From assembly GCA_021777335.1 (NCBI GenBank), contig JAJYDT010000010.1, forward strand, positions 1-54,563: a stretch of DNA of 54,563 nucleotides, given 5' to 3'. The DNA is from Pseudomonadota bacterium. Its GTDB lineage: Bacteria; Pseudomonadota; Gammaproteobacteria; Acidiferrobacterales; Acidiferrobacteraceae. Positions 46,174-54,563 of the stretch are shown in pieces (positions within the stretch are counted from its first letter, which is position 1; every line of letters starts with the position of its first letter). The notes under the pieces were generated by a model, which saw only the letters and a program-made list of their open reading frames with translations, was not told where the DNA came from and did no database searches. Position numbers and translations under genes: made by a program.

Positions 46174-48876
46174 GTGTCATCTGAGCATCATTCTCCGCCG
46201 CCGTCACACACCCTTAAGGGATTCGAGCAGTTCGCCGAGCACCCTGATACAGTGTCGTTCCGCGCCCTGCTGCGCGAAGGCAGTGCCGCCCTGAAGGCCC
46301 AGTTCTACGAAATCGCGCCCCAGCGACTCTATGCACAAGCGGCGCATATCGTTCATCAACAGACAGTGCTCGTGGATCGGCTGCTGATCAGCGCATGGAA
46401 TAAATACCAGCAACGCTTTGCCACCTCTTCCCCTATGGCCTTGGTGGCAGTTGGAGGATATGGCCGGGGCGAACTCCATCCCCATTCGGACGTCGACCTC
46501 ATGCTCCTCTATGAGGGACGTGCCGCCTCAATCAAGGATTTCAGCACCGCCTATCTGGCGCTCCTATGGGATACAGGACTGAGCCTTGGCCACAGCGTGC
46601 GCACCCCCCGGGACTGTCTTGCGCAGAGCCGCAGGGATGTCACCGTGGCCACAAACATCATGGAGGCGCGGCTGCTTGCCGGGGATCCCGCACTTTTCTC
46701 AAAAGCCATTGAGGGCTCCCTAGCATCCGGGGCGTGGCGCCCTGACCGTTTCCTCAAGGCCAAACTTGAGGAACAGCGGGCGCGCTATCGCCGCTACGAC
46801 GACACCGGATACAACCTCGAGCCGAACATCAAGGAGGGTCCCGGCGGCCTGCGAGACATCCAAATGATCGCGTGGCTGGCACAACGCTGCCACGGGAACC
46901 GCAACCTGCATGATCTTGTCGACATGGGCTTCCTCCGCGCCCAGGAGTACCGGTATCTGATCCGCGCCCGGAACTTTCTGTGGTTCGTGCGCATCGGGCT
47001 GCACTATCTCGCCGGACGTCGGGAGGACCGTCTTCTATTTGACCATCAGCGTGCGCTCGCGGCCGCCTTTGGCTTTCGCGACCAGCGCGGTCGCCATCTC
47101 GCCGTCGAGCAGCTGATGAAACAATATTACCGGACGGTCAAGAACGTCGAATTGCTGAACGAAATCCTGCTCCAGGAGTTAAGCGAGAAGACCCTCGTTC
47201 GGGGCCGTATAAAGATCTCGTCTATCAACCGGCGGTTCCGCACCGTGAACAGCGCACTCGAAGCACGCGACGAGAATGTTTTCCGACGCTTCCCATTCGC
47301 CATCCTAGAACTGTTCCTGATCCTGCAGCAACATCCGGAAATCAGGGGTGTCCGCGCGGCGACTATCCGGCTCCTTCAGGAAAATCTACATCGCATCGAC
47401 AGCACCTTCCGACGGGATCTCGCCTGCCGGGCCCTATTCATGGAAATCCTGCGTCAGCCCCGCGGCATCACCCATGAACTCCGGCGCATGAACGCCTATG
47501 GCGTACTCGGCCGTTACATACCCGCGTTCGGACGCATCGTCGGCCAAATGCAGCACGACCTGTTTCATGTTTACACGGTCGACGAACACATCCTGTTCGT
47601 CGTGCGCAATCTCCGGCGCTTCATGCTTCCCGAATGCGTCCACGAATTCCCAATGGCAAGCCGGCTTATGCAACACCTGTTTAAACCAGAGCGGCTGTAT
47701 CTTGCAGCGCTTTTTCACGACATCGCCAAGGGCCGCGGCGGGGACCATTCGACGCTTGGGGAACGTGACGCCAGAACGTTCTGCCTGCTGCATGGCCTGA
47801 GCGAATACGATGCCCGGTTCGTGTGCTGGCTCGTGCGCAATCACCTCGCCATGTCCCGTACCGCCCAGAAGGAGGACATCACCGAGCCCTCAGTAGTTCT
47901 GGATTTTGCGAAAACCGTGGGGGACCAGGAACATCTCGACAATCTTTATCTCCTAACGGTTGCCGACATGCGCGGCACAAGCCCGGCGGTCTGGAACACA
48001 TGGAAGGACCGTCTGCTCGCGCAATTGCATGACGAGACCACGCGGGCGCTGAGACGTGGTTTTGGGAATCCGCTGGACCAAAAGGCCCGCGTCCGCGATC
48101 TTAAGATTGAGGCACGCCAGCTGCTGCAGGACAGCCATCTCTCTGGAACCGAAATCGAACGCCACTGGGAACGCCTGGATGACGGCTATTTTTTGCGCTA
48201 CCATCCGGACAGCATCGCATGGCACACACAAACTATCCTGTCATCTCGCAAACCCCTACCGATCGTCGCAGCGCGCTACCGCCCCGCGCTCGGGGCCACT
48301 GAGGTCCTCGTGTTTTCGCCCGACTCGGCCGGCCTGTTCGCGGTGTTGACCGCGGGGCTTGGCCGCCTGAACCTGTCTATCGTAGATGCGCGCATACACA
48401 CTTCGCACGAGTTCGCGCTCGACACGTTCGTCATTCTCAACCGTGACGAAAAACCGGTGAGCGATGAAAACGAACTTCGGCACATTGAGACTGCGATGCG
48501 CACGCAGATAGCAAGGCGGAGCCCGGGCCGCCCGCTCGGCGACTACCGCATGCGCGCCATACGCCACTTTCCGATTGCCACCGAGGTCAGTTTCAGCACA
48601 CCTCCTGCGGGTGGCATACTGATGGAAGTCGTGACCCAGGATCGCCCTGGTCTGCTCTACCAGGTCGCGCTGGCACTTGAACAATGCCAGCTGCACTTGA
48701 CCAACGCACGCGTCGCCACATACGGCGAGCGCGTCGAAGACATGTTCTTCATCTCAGGAGGTCCCTGCCATGGTGATTCTATTCCAGAAAACACGCTCAT
48801 CCGGTTACGCGAAGACATCCTGAGGCGTCTTACCATCAGCGCGGCGCAAAACATCCCCGCTCAGCTGTCGGTCTGA
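46174..48876 (+). CDS. glnD: PII uridylyltransferase / uridylyl-removing enzyme
   Basis: This 900-residue nitrogen sensor adds or removes UMP on the PII proteins according to glutamine. The nucleotidyltransferase site is GGYGRGELHPHSDVDLMLL with D106 and D108. The HD domain has LAALFHDIAKGRGGDHS (H515, D516) for removal. Two C-terminal ACT domains (LVFSPDSAGLFAVLTAGLG and VVTQDRPGLLYQVALALE regions) bind glutamine. The frame begins at a GTG with no evident ribosome-binding site. Its end overlaps the convergent permease gene by 16 bases. Confidence 0.97.
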   Translation: MSSEHHSPPPSHTLKGFEQFAEHPDTVSFRALLREGSAALKAQFYEIAPQRLYAQAAHIVHQQTVLVDRLLISAWNKYQQRFATSSPMALVAVGGYGRGELHPHSDVDLMLLYEGRAASIKDFSTAYLALLWDTGLSLGHSVRTPRDCLAQSRRDVTVATNIMEARLLAGDPALFSKAIEGSLASGAWRPDRFLKAKLEEQRARYRRYDDTGYNLEPNIKEGPGGLRDIQMIAWLAQRCHGNRNLHDLVDMGFLRAQEYRYLIRARNFLWFVRIGLHYLAGRREDRLLFDHQRALAAAFGFRDQRGRHLAVEQLMKQYYRTVKNVELLNEILLQELSEKTLVRGRIKISSINRRFRTVNSALEARDENVFRRFPFAILELFLILQQHPEIRGVRAATIRLLQENLHRIDSTFRRDLACRALFMEILRQPRGITHELRRMNAYGVLGRYIPAFGRIVGQMQHDLFHVYTVDEHILFVVRNLRRFMLPECVHEFPMASRLMQHLFKPERLYLAALFHDIAKGRGGDHSTLGERDARTFCLLHGLSEYDARFVCWLVRNHLAMSRTAQKEDITEPSVVLDFAKTVGDQEHLDNLYLLTVADMRGTSPAVWNTWKDRLLAQLHDETTRALRRGFGNPLDQKARVRDLKIEARQLLQDSHLSGTEIERHWERLDDGYFLRYHPDSIAWHTQTILSSRKPLPIVAARYRPALGATEVLVFSPDSAGLFAVLTAGLGRLNLSIVDARIHTSHEFALDTFVILNRDEKPVSDENELRHIETAMRTQIARRSPGRPLGDYRMRAIRHFPIATEVSFSTPPAGGILMEVVTQDRPGLLYQVALALEQCQLHLTNARVATYGERVEDMFFISGGPCHGDSIPENTLIRLREDILRRLTISAAQNIPAQLSV

Positions 48877-50306
48877 ATCATGCTCCGGCGGCGTGAATAG
48901 GAGAAATACACGACAAGCCCGATCGTAAGCCAGACCCCGAAGCGCACCCATGTGACCATGGGCAGACTGAACATCAGATAGAGACAGAATCCGATTCCAA
49001 GCAGCGGCACAAGCGGACTCCATGGCACACGGAACGGGCGCGGGAGATCAGGACGGGTGCGCCGGAGCACGATGACTCCGGCGCAGACGAGCACAAATGC
49101 CGCAAGGGTGCCGATGTTCACGAGCTCGACAACGTCGCTGATGGGGGTAAACCCGGAGATGAGCGCGATGATGATTCCGCACAGCAGGATCACACGCACC
49201 GGTGTCTGCGTCTTGGGATGCACAGCCGAGAAGAACGGCGGCAGCAACTGGTCACGGGCCATGGCAAGGAAGACCCTGGTCAGGCCGTAATACAGTACCA
49301 GCATAACCGTGGTGAGGCCGGCGATAGCACCGGCCGCGATAAGCCCCGCAGCCCATGGATGTCCAAGCTGCAACATCGACTGCGCGACCGGCGACGGCAC
49401 ATTCAGCGTCTTGTAAGGTACTATCCCGGTCAACAGGCCCGCCACAACAATATACAGAACCGAGCAGATCACCAGCGATGCAATGATCCCGATCGGCACA
49501 TCACGCTGAGGTACCCGCGCCTCCTCCGCAGCCGTAGAAACTGCATCGAATCCGATATAAGCGAAGAAGATCAGTGCAGCACCTCCCATGATGCCATGCC
49601 ATCCGAAGGGCGCGAATGGGTGCCAGTACATCGGCTGGACGCTGAAAACCGCAACACCGATGAAGATCGCGATCGCGATGAGCTTTATCATGACCATCGC
49701 CGCATTGAAGCGCGCACTCTGCCGCATGCCGGTTACCAAAAGTGCGCTCAACACCAGGATCACAAGCACCGCAGGCAGGTTGATGAAGCCACCAGAAGCC
49801 GCCCGGGACACGATCCACGACGGAACCCCGGCATGGACCAGGCCTAGACACGTGCTCGCCACTGCGAAGATGTTGGCCACCCGTAGAGAATGCGGAAGCC
49901 CCAGGCCCATCGCGCTGAGCGCATTATCCACATAGCCGGACCAGCCGATCGCGACTGTCGCCGTTGCAACACCGTACTCAAGGATCAAATCCCAGCCAAT
50001 GATCCACGCAACGATCTCTCCCAGCCCGGCGTACGCGTACCCATAGGCGCTCCCGCAACCTCCGATCGCTGCGGAGAGCTCGGCATACGAAAGCGCAGTG
50101 AACGCGCAGGCAAGGCCAGCAACGACATAGGACAATACGATCGCAGGCCCCGCACGCGTAGCGGCCGCAATACCTGTGAGCACGAATATGCCGGCACCTA
50201 TGATCGCGCCGATACCGAGCATAGTGAGGTCAGTGGCTGTGAGGCAGCGATTGAGCGGGGTCTCGCGATAGTCCGCGTTCACCGGCTTGGTCCGAAACAG
50301 GCGCAT
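48861..50306 (-). CDS. APC-family amino acid permease (cationic amino acid type)
   Basis: This 481-residue transporter has about 12-14 membrane segments. The N-terminal motif LTMLGIGAIIGAGIFVLTGIAA is the substrate-binding helix 1 of the APC family. ALSYAELSAAIGGCGSAYGYAYAGLGEIVAWIIGWDLILEY is typical of the CAT/YfnA subgroup, as is FFAYIGFDAVSTAAEEARVPQRDVPIGI. Substrate is probably a basic or neutral amino acid but cannot be read out. It lies 14 bp after amiC on the same strand, so it may be the last gene of the orn operon; functional linkage is not evident. Confidence 0.9.
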   Translation of the reverse strand: MRLFRTKPVNADYRETPLNRCLTATDLTMLGIGAIIGAGIFVLTGIAAATRAGPAIVLSYVVAGLACAFTALSYAELSAAIGGCGSAYGYAYAGLGEIVAWIIGWDLILEYGVATATVAIGWSGYVDNALSAMGLGLPHSLRVANIFAVASTCLGLVHAGVPSWIVSRAASGGFINLPAVLVILVLSALLVTGMRQSARFNAAMVMIKLIAIAIFIGVAVFSVQPMYWHPFAPFGWHGIMGGAALIFFAYIGFDAVSTAAEEARVPQRDVPIGIIASLVICSVLYIVVAGLLTGIVPYKTLNVPSPVAQSMLQLGHPWAAGLIAAGAIAGLTTVMLVLYYGLTRVFLAMARDQLLPPFFSAVHPKTQTPVRVILLCGIIIALISGFTPISDVVELVNIGTLAAFVLVCAGVIVLRRTRPDLPRPFRVPWSPLVPLLGIGFCLYLMFSLPMVTWVRFGVWLTIGLVVYFSYSRRRSMIQTDS

Positions 50307-50320
50307 GCGGTCTCCGGTCT

Positions 50321-51664
50321 TCAGGACTGTGCTCCGTATATCGGGATCAGCAGCCGCTGACCGGCTGCGATGCGATTGCCGTGGATCCCGTTGGTCGCAC
50401 GCAAGACCTGCACGGTCACGTGATAACGCACGGCGATGCCGCTCAATGTCTCACCCGGCTTCACAGTATATTCCGCGTTGTGTACCCGCGGCGGCATTGG
50501 TCCAGGGGCGCGGCGCGCGCGCAGATTCTTGGCATCGCGCATGATCCCTTTCCAGATCCGATACGCGAGCACATGCTGGAACCAGGGAGTCGCGAGCTTA
50601 TGTGCCTCGACCGGATTCGAGATGAACTCGGTCTCTATCAGCACCGATGGAATCTCTGGCGAACTGAGTACCATGAAGGGCGCACGATCAACGTAGTCCG
50701 TGTGCAGTGGACCGAGCTTGCTGAGCTGTCCGAGGATGTCCTGGGCGAGTTGATGGCTCGCCTGGATTGTTCCGGTCTGAGACATATTGACCAGTACATG
50801 ATTGAGCAGCGTGTTATTGCGTCCAAGATCAAGGCTTGCGCCGCCGATGAAGTCCGATGCGTTTTCCGTGTGCGCTAGATAGGCCGCCTCCCGGGACGCA
50901 CCACGCCGCGACAAAATGTAGATTGAGGACCCTGTCGCGCTTCGCCCCACGGGGCCCGGGAACGAGTCAGCATGGATTGACACGAACGCGTCAGCGTTGT
51001 GCTCGGTCGCGATCTCAAAGCGTCTCCGCAACGGGACATAATAGTCCCCGGTGCGCGTCAGGAACGAACTCATTCCTGGCGTCGCGTTGAGTAGCCGGTT
51101 GAGATCACGACCGATCGCGAGCACGACGTTCTTCTCTTCAATTCCATCGACACCGATTGCTCCCGGATCATCGCCACCGTGCCCGGGATCTATCGCGATG
51201 ACCAGTCGCCGATGCGCGTGCGGCGGTCTTGTGGCAATGTGCTGAACGGCCGGATGCGCGGTTCTTAAATCGACCACGAGCCGGTATCCATAGGGAGGGT
51301 AAGGCCGCAGCAGGAATGTGTGCGATCGCACTGCCGTCTTGAGATCGACGACGATGCGCTCACTGCCGTCGGGCTGCAATCCGACACGCAGGTCCCGCAC
51401 GATCGGGCTATGCGCTACCGGCGCGAGCGACGTTGCGAGTACTGCGTGGCGCACATCAATGACGAACCGGTCTGGATCCGGAAGCGAGAACGTCCGGTCC
51501 GAGGTCGCGCCTGAAAGGTCAAAAACAAGGCGGATATAGCGGGGACCCTGCCATGCGCGGAACCCGCGAATCATCACGCGCGGGCCGGCTGAGGCAGTAC
51601 CAGCGACCATCAATGCCACAAGGCAGGCCGCGAGCGCAAGAAAGCGACGTAGCACACCCGTCAT
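50321..51664 (-). CDS. N-acetylmuramoyl-L-alanine amidase (AmiC/AmiB type) with AMIN and LysM domains
   Basis: This 447-residue periplasmic enzyme cleaves the peptide from peptidoglycan glycan, used in daughter-cell separation. A signal peptide (MTGVLRRFLALAACLVALM to TASA) precedes an AMIN domain (about 30-140). The Amidase_3 domain has IAIDPGHGGDDPGAIG, EEKNVVLAI, VSIHADSF and IPSVLIETEFISNP, giving the zinc His/Glu/His set and the catalytic Glu. A C-terminal LysM (about 400-445: EYTVKPGETLSGIAVRYHV) binds glycan. The start overlaps the tsaE stop by 4 bases. Confidence 0.95.
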   Translation of the reverse strand: MTGVLRRFLALAACLVALMVAGTASAGPRVMIRGFRAWQGPRYIRLVFDLSGATSDRTFSLPDPDRFVIDVRHAVLATSLAPVAHSPIVRDLRVGLQPDGSERIVVDLKTAVRSHTFLLRPYPPYGYRLVVDLRTAHPAVQHIATRPPHAHRRLVIAIDPGHGGDDPGAIGVDGIEEKNVVLAIGRDLNRLLNATPGMSSFLTRTGDYYVPLRRRFEIATEHNADAFVSIHADSFPGPVGRSATGSSIYILSRRGASREAAYLAHTENASDFIGGASLDLGRNNTLLNHVLVNMSQTGTIQASHQLAQDILGQLSKLGPLHTDYVDRAPFMVLSSPEIPSVLIETEFISNPVEAHKLATPWFQHVLAYRIWKGIMRDAKNLRARRAPGPMPPRVHNAEYTVKPGETLSGIAVRYHVTVQVLRATNGIHGNRIAAGQRLLIPIYGAQS

Positions 51665-52140
51665 AGCCGCCCCTCGTGCATGAGCCGCCCCAGTCTCTTC
51701 AACACTTCCTCGCCCTGATTGCTTTGGGATGACATGTCGATGATCCTTATATCATCGGCAGCATTGATGGTGACGTCAATATCCGCAGGAGGAAGCTCTT
51801 TGCCCCCACGCTCCGGCCACTCGACAAAACATATCCCCTCGCCCTCAAGATAGTCGCGCACCCCAAGCACTTCTAACTCTTCTGGCTGTTTGAGCCGATA
51901 CAGGTCCAGATGATAGACAGCAAACACCGGCAGCGGATAAATCTCAATGAACGTAAATGTGGGACTCTTGACGACACCTGGGTAGCCCAGCGCCCCCAGG
52001 ACCGACGCGGTCAGCGCGGTCTTGCCGGCGCCTATATGACCACTCAAATAGACACGCAGGGGATTGCGCAACGCCCTGGCAAAGTCACGTGCAATGTGAT
52101 CAAGTTCGACAAGGGATCCAATGGTGAAGGATTGTGTCAC
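51661..52140 (-). CDS. tsaE: tRNA threonylcarbamoyladenosine synthesis ATPase TsaE
   Basis: This 159-residue P-loop protein works with TsaB/TsaD in making t6A37 of tRNAs that read ANN codons. Walker A is SGHIGAGKTALTASVLGALG. Further motifs are VKSPTFTFIEIYPLPVFAVYHLDLYRL and the C-terminal GICFVEWPERGG. It sits between nnr and amiC, overlapping each by 4 bases, which is the common order (yjeF-tsaE-amiB) in Gammaproteobacteria. Confidence 0.96.
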   Translation of the reverse strand: MTQSFTIGSLVELDHIARDFARALRNPLRVYLSGHIGAGKTALTASVLGALGYPGVVKSPTFTFIEIYPLPVFAVYHLDLYRLKQPEELEVLGVRDYLEGEGICFVEWPERGGKELPPADIDVTINAADDIRIIDMSSQSNQGEEVLKRLGRLMHEGRL

Positions 52141-53555
52141 GACATATCTGGATCGTGCCAGATCCAGGGAAGCAGGCCGGAAGCGCGCAAGCCCGGACCC
52201 GGAGCGTGCTCTCCGGCACGCCCGTGTAACATCACTGCGAGCCTTGCGGCATCAGGCGCGCCAAGACCGCGCCCAAGGAACGCTGCGACGAGTCCCGTCA
52301 GTACATCTCCAGTGCCAGCCGTGGCAAGGGCTGCGCTTCCACAATCGCACACATAACAGCGTCGCCCATCGGCCACAATCGTACCGGCCCCTTTGAGCAC
52401 GCAAACACCCCCGAAGCGTCCGACGATTTCGGCGGCGGCAGCGCGACGATCGGCCTGGATCACAGCCGACGAGCAACCGAGCAGCAAGGCCGCCTCGCCG
52501 GGATGAGGGGTCAGTACAAAATTGGAGCAGTGCGTGGGCGCGCGCGCAAGCAGGCGTAACGCATCGCCGTCCACAACCAGCGGCCCTGGAAACGCGCATG
52601 CCGCGGCCCACATCGCCTCTGCCCAGGCATCCTGGCCAAGACCGCAACCCACGGCAAGCGCATCAAAGTGGCGCTCTTTCAGGATCGAAAGATTATCAAC
52701 TCCATATACGATCAGCTCGGGAACCGCCACATTAAGGCAAGCGGCATGGCCGGGGTGGGTGGCGACCACAACAAGGCCGGCACCTCCCACGTAGGCTGCC
52801 TCGCCTGCGAGCCGCGCGGCCCCTGGCATTCCCGGTCCTCCACCGACAACAAGCACCCTGCCCATTTCCCCCTTGTGCGTGTTGGGACGCGGGACCGGCA
52901 GGCGGATCTCACGTGGGTCGCGCATGCGCCACGCCACCGGAACAACCCGATCGTATGCATCCGAAGGAACATCGAGGGAATCAAACAGCAGTGCCCCACG
53001 ATAATCGAGCGCGTTGCCTGTGAAGAGACCCGCCTTGAGGGTCACAAGGCATAGCGTGGCATCGGCCCTTATGGCGACCCCGGGCGTATTTCCGGTGCTT
53101 GCGTCAATGCCGCTTGGGACATCAAGCGCAAACACCGGACGAGCGGCATGGTTCACGGCGACAATCGTTTCGCGCCAGCATCCTTCTGGGGGACGCTGAA
53201 GGCCAGTGCCAAACATCGCATCGACCACGACGTCGCAACCAGCCAAACGCCGCGCAATCTCTTCAGCAGCCATCAGGCCAGGCTCGATGAGATCAACCGC
53301 CATAGGCAAACCTGTCTGAGCAGCAAGAAGCCGCCCGTCCCCGCCATTGCGGCCCGGTCCAGCCAGTATGGCGACACGTTGCGCGGAGGGGTACCGGCAG
53401 CGCAATTCAGTAAGCGCGGCCTGCGCAGCACGCTCCATGAAGGCCTTGGCGGTGAAACCGCCGAGGTGCATCGCTTCCTGGTCTACCCTCCGCGATCCAC
53501 CGGCGTCATAGAGTGCCTGTGGGAGGTTCACCGAGCGGGCCGGCGCGCCCGTCAT
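52137..53555 (-). CDS. nnr: Bifunctional NAD(P)H-hydrate epimerase/dehydratase
   Basis: This 472-residue fusion repairs damaged, hydrated NAD(P)H. The N-terminal epimerase (about 1-210) has [17 protein letters not shown] and [16 protein letters not shown]. The C-terminal ADP-dependent dehydratase has [48 protein letters not shown] and [16 protein letters not shown] lone GTG or ATG start 1-15 residues in cannot be ruled out. It overlaps orn and tsaE by 4 bases each. Confidence 0.95.
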   Translation of the reverse strand: MTGAPARSVNLPQALYDAGGSRRVDQEAMHLGGFTAKAFMERAAQAALTELRCRYPSAQRVAILAGPGRNGGDGRLLAAQTGLPMAVDLIEPGLMAAEEIARRLAGCDVVVDAMFGTGLQRPPEGCWRETIVAVNHAARPVFALDVPSGIDASTGNTPGVAIRADATLCLVTLKAGLFTGNALDYRGALLFDSLDVPSDAYDRVVPVAWRMRDPREIRLPVPRPNTHKGEMGRVLVVGGGPGMPGAARLAGEAAYVGGAGLVVVATHPGHAACLNVAVPELIVYGVDNLSILKERHFDALAVGCGLGQDAWAEAMWAAACAFPGPLVVDGDALRLLARAPTHCSNFVLTPHPGEAALLLGCSSAVIQADRRAAAAEIVGRFGGVCVLKGAGTIVADGRRCYVCDCGSAALATAGTGDVLTGLVAAFLGRGLGAPDAARLAVMLHGRAGEHAPGPGLRASGLLPWIWHDPDMS

Positions 53556-54094
53556 TTGATCAGGTGCTCTCGGTAATATCTGAGCTCATCAATGGATTCT
53601 ATAATATCGTCGAGCGCACGGTGCGTGTTCCGCTTCGTGAAACCCGCGCAAATCTCTGGTCGCCAGCGACGGGCCAGCTCTTTCAACGTGCTGACATCAA
53701 GATTCCTGTAATGAAGCCAGCCTTCGAGCTCCGGCATCAGGCGTGCCAGAAAGCGCCGGTCCTGACAGATACTGCTGCCACACAGCGGCGACTTGTGCTT
53801 GGGCACGAAGCGTTTGATAAACATTAATGTCTCCACCTCGGCCTGCCTGGCGGTAAGACCAGACGCCCGGATCCGATCGACGAGACCCGAGTTGCTGTGC
53901 GTACGGCGATTCCAATCATCCATTGCCTCCAGAACCTCATCAGGCTGATGGATTGCGAGCACCGGGCCCTGCTCGATGATGTTGAGATCAGAGTCAGTGA
54001 CAATTGTGGCGATCTCGATGATCACATCCTCGAACGGATTCAGCCCGGTCATCTCCAGGTCGATCCAGACCAGCGCGTTCTGGTGGGGTGACAT
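53552..54094 (-). CDS. orn: Oligoribonuclease
   Basis: This 180-residue 3'-5' exonuclease of the DEDDh family degrades short RNAs, including the linear product pGpG of c-di-GMP breakdown. [27 protein letters not shown] holds the first Asp-Glu pair, [41 protein letters not shown] the Asp, and [23 protein letters not shown] the His and final Asp. It heads the orn-nnr-tsaE-amiC operon and is divergent from the M48 gene. Confidence 0.97.
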   Translation of the reverse strand: MSPHQNALVWIDLEMTGLNPFEDVIIEIATIVTDSDLNIIEQGPVLAIHQPDEVLEAMDDWNRRTHSNSGLVDRIRASGLTARQAEVETLMFIKRFVPKHKSPLCGSSICQDRRFLARLMPELEGWLHYRNLDVSTLKELARRWRPEICAGFTKRNTHRALDDIIESIDELRYYREHLIK

Positions 54095-54154
54095 GCATTT
54101 TCCTCTTTATTGACCTATCATGTCATAGCTTCGATGGGTCGAAATGTATCACGA

Positions 54155-54562
54155 ATGCCAATGCTATCGAGCCGAATCCGGTTGCTGTTCGTGCTGACGG
54201 TCGTGGCCGGGACGGCCTTGCGGCTGTGGCTTGCGCACCGACAGCGGCACCACGTGCTCGCGCACGGCACGTGCGTCCCGGACACCTTTGATAAACAGGT
54301 CAGCCTAGCCGAGCATCAGCGCGCGACGTACTATACCGCCGCCAAGGCGCGTGTGGAGCAGGTGGAAACGGTGTGGAACACGGCCTGGATCCTGCTTGCA
54401 ACCGTGGGTGGCGGACTGAACCTTCTGGATCGATGGTGGCGCGCCACCGGTATTGCTGATCCTGCCCGCGGTGTGCTCTTCCTGCTCAGCCTTGCAGCGC
54501 TGACAGCCCTCATCTCCGTACCATTTGATCTTTACCGCATGTTTGTACTTGAGACCCGCTAG
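54155..54562 (+). CDS. M48/Ste24-type membrane peptidase, N-terminal part only
   Basis: The frame encodes about 135 residues of the CAAX prenyl protease N-terminal domain of M48 metallopeptidases. It has membrane segments at the start (SSRIRLLFVLTVVAGTALRL), near the middle (WNTAWILLATVGGGLNLLDRWW) and at the end (GVLFLLSLAALTALISVPFDLYRMFVLETR). Full-length members have about 400 residues, and the text FVLETR should run on to the family's RFGFN segment and the HExxH zinc site. Instead a TAG follows at 54560-54562, one base before the window ends. It may be a truncation, a real nonsense mutation, or a contig-end error. Starts at 54155, 54161 or 54134 are possible. Confidence 0.7.
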   Translation: MPMLSSRIRLLFVLTVVAGTALRLWLAHRQRHHVLAHGTCVPDTFDKQVSLAEHQRATYYTAAKARVEQVETVWNTAWILLATVGGGLNLLDRWWRATGIADPARGVLFLLSLAALTALISVPFDLYRMFVLETR

Positions 54563-54563
54563 A

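Overview
The window reads as chromosomal DNA of a Gammaproteobacterium, probably a free-living, non-enteric one. The gene order map | rpsB-tsf-pyrH-frr-uppS-cdsA-dxr-rseP-bamA-lpxD-fabZ-lpxA-lpxB-rnhB-dnaE-accA-tilS-pyrG-kdsA-eno-ftsB is the classic gammaproteobacterial cell-envelope/macromolecule cluster, and its members carry full family motifs. A PEP-CTERM secretion regulon, a TSUP-family transporter and a lone IS1634-type element point away from the enterics, towards environmental lineages such as sulfur or iron oxidisers. That last placement is inference only. Both window edges look like possible assembly ends: the left edge lies inside a 135-bp tandem repeat, and the right edge is one base past a suspicious stop codon.

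Region 1 (1-14,350) is accessory. It holds a secreted HAF-type repeat protein (cut by the edge), a PEP-CTERM protein, an EpsD-type lipoprotein PPIase, the two-component pair PrsK/PrsR (the sigma-54 regulators of PEP-CTERM systems), a FadL-type outer-membrane protein, a second and homologous PEP-CTERM-like protein with a different C-terminal sorting signal, a complete 2.02-kb insertion sequence, a TSUP permease and a small outer-membrane beta-barrel. A near-consensus sigma-54 promoter (TGGCACAGGTCTTGC) lies 104 bp upstream of the second PEP-CTERM gene. Weaker or palindromic sigma-54-like sites lie upstream of the first. Together they suggest a PrsK/PrsR/RpoN regulon whose exosortase and polysaccharide genes lie elsewhere.

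Region 2 (14,352-21,083) begins with tRNA-Ser(UGA), whose 3' end faces the accessory region. It continues with a BI-1/YccA membrane protein, serS, the succinate dehydrogenase operon sdhCDAB with its flavinylation factor sdhE, and divergently ygfZ.

Region 3 (21,056-44,894) is a 21-gene block, all on the minus strand and read from rpsB to ftsB, with mostly very short gaps or 4-bp overlaps. It covers translation (rpsB, tsf, frr, tilS), nucleotides (pyrH, pyrG), isoprenoid and undecaprenyl carrier (dxr, uppS), phospholipid (cdsA, accA, fabZ), lipid A/KDO (lpxD, lpxA, lpxB, kdsA), outer-membrane assembly and stress (bamA, rseP), replication (dnaE, rnhB), glycolysis (eno) and division (ftsB). The chaperone gene skp, usual between bamA and lpxD, is absent. 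A promoter, a two-stem leader in front of rpsB and an intrinsic terminator between rpsB and tsf suggest how expression is tuned.

Region 4 (45,225-54,562) holds map and glnD on the plus strand, then a minus-strand operon orn-nnr-tsaE-amiC followed by an APC-family permease, and finally the N-terminal part of an M48/Ste24-type membrane protease that ends at a stop where the family continues.
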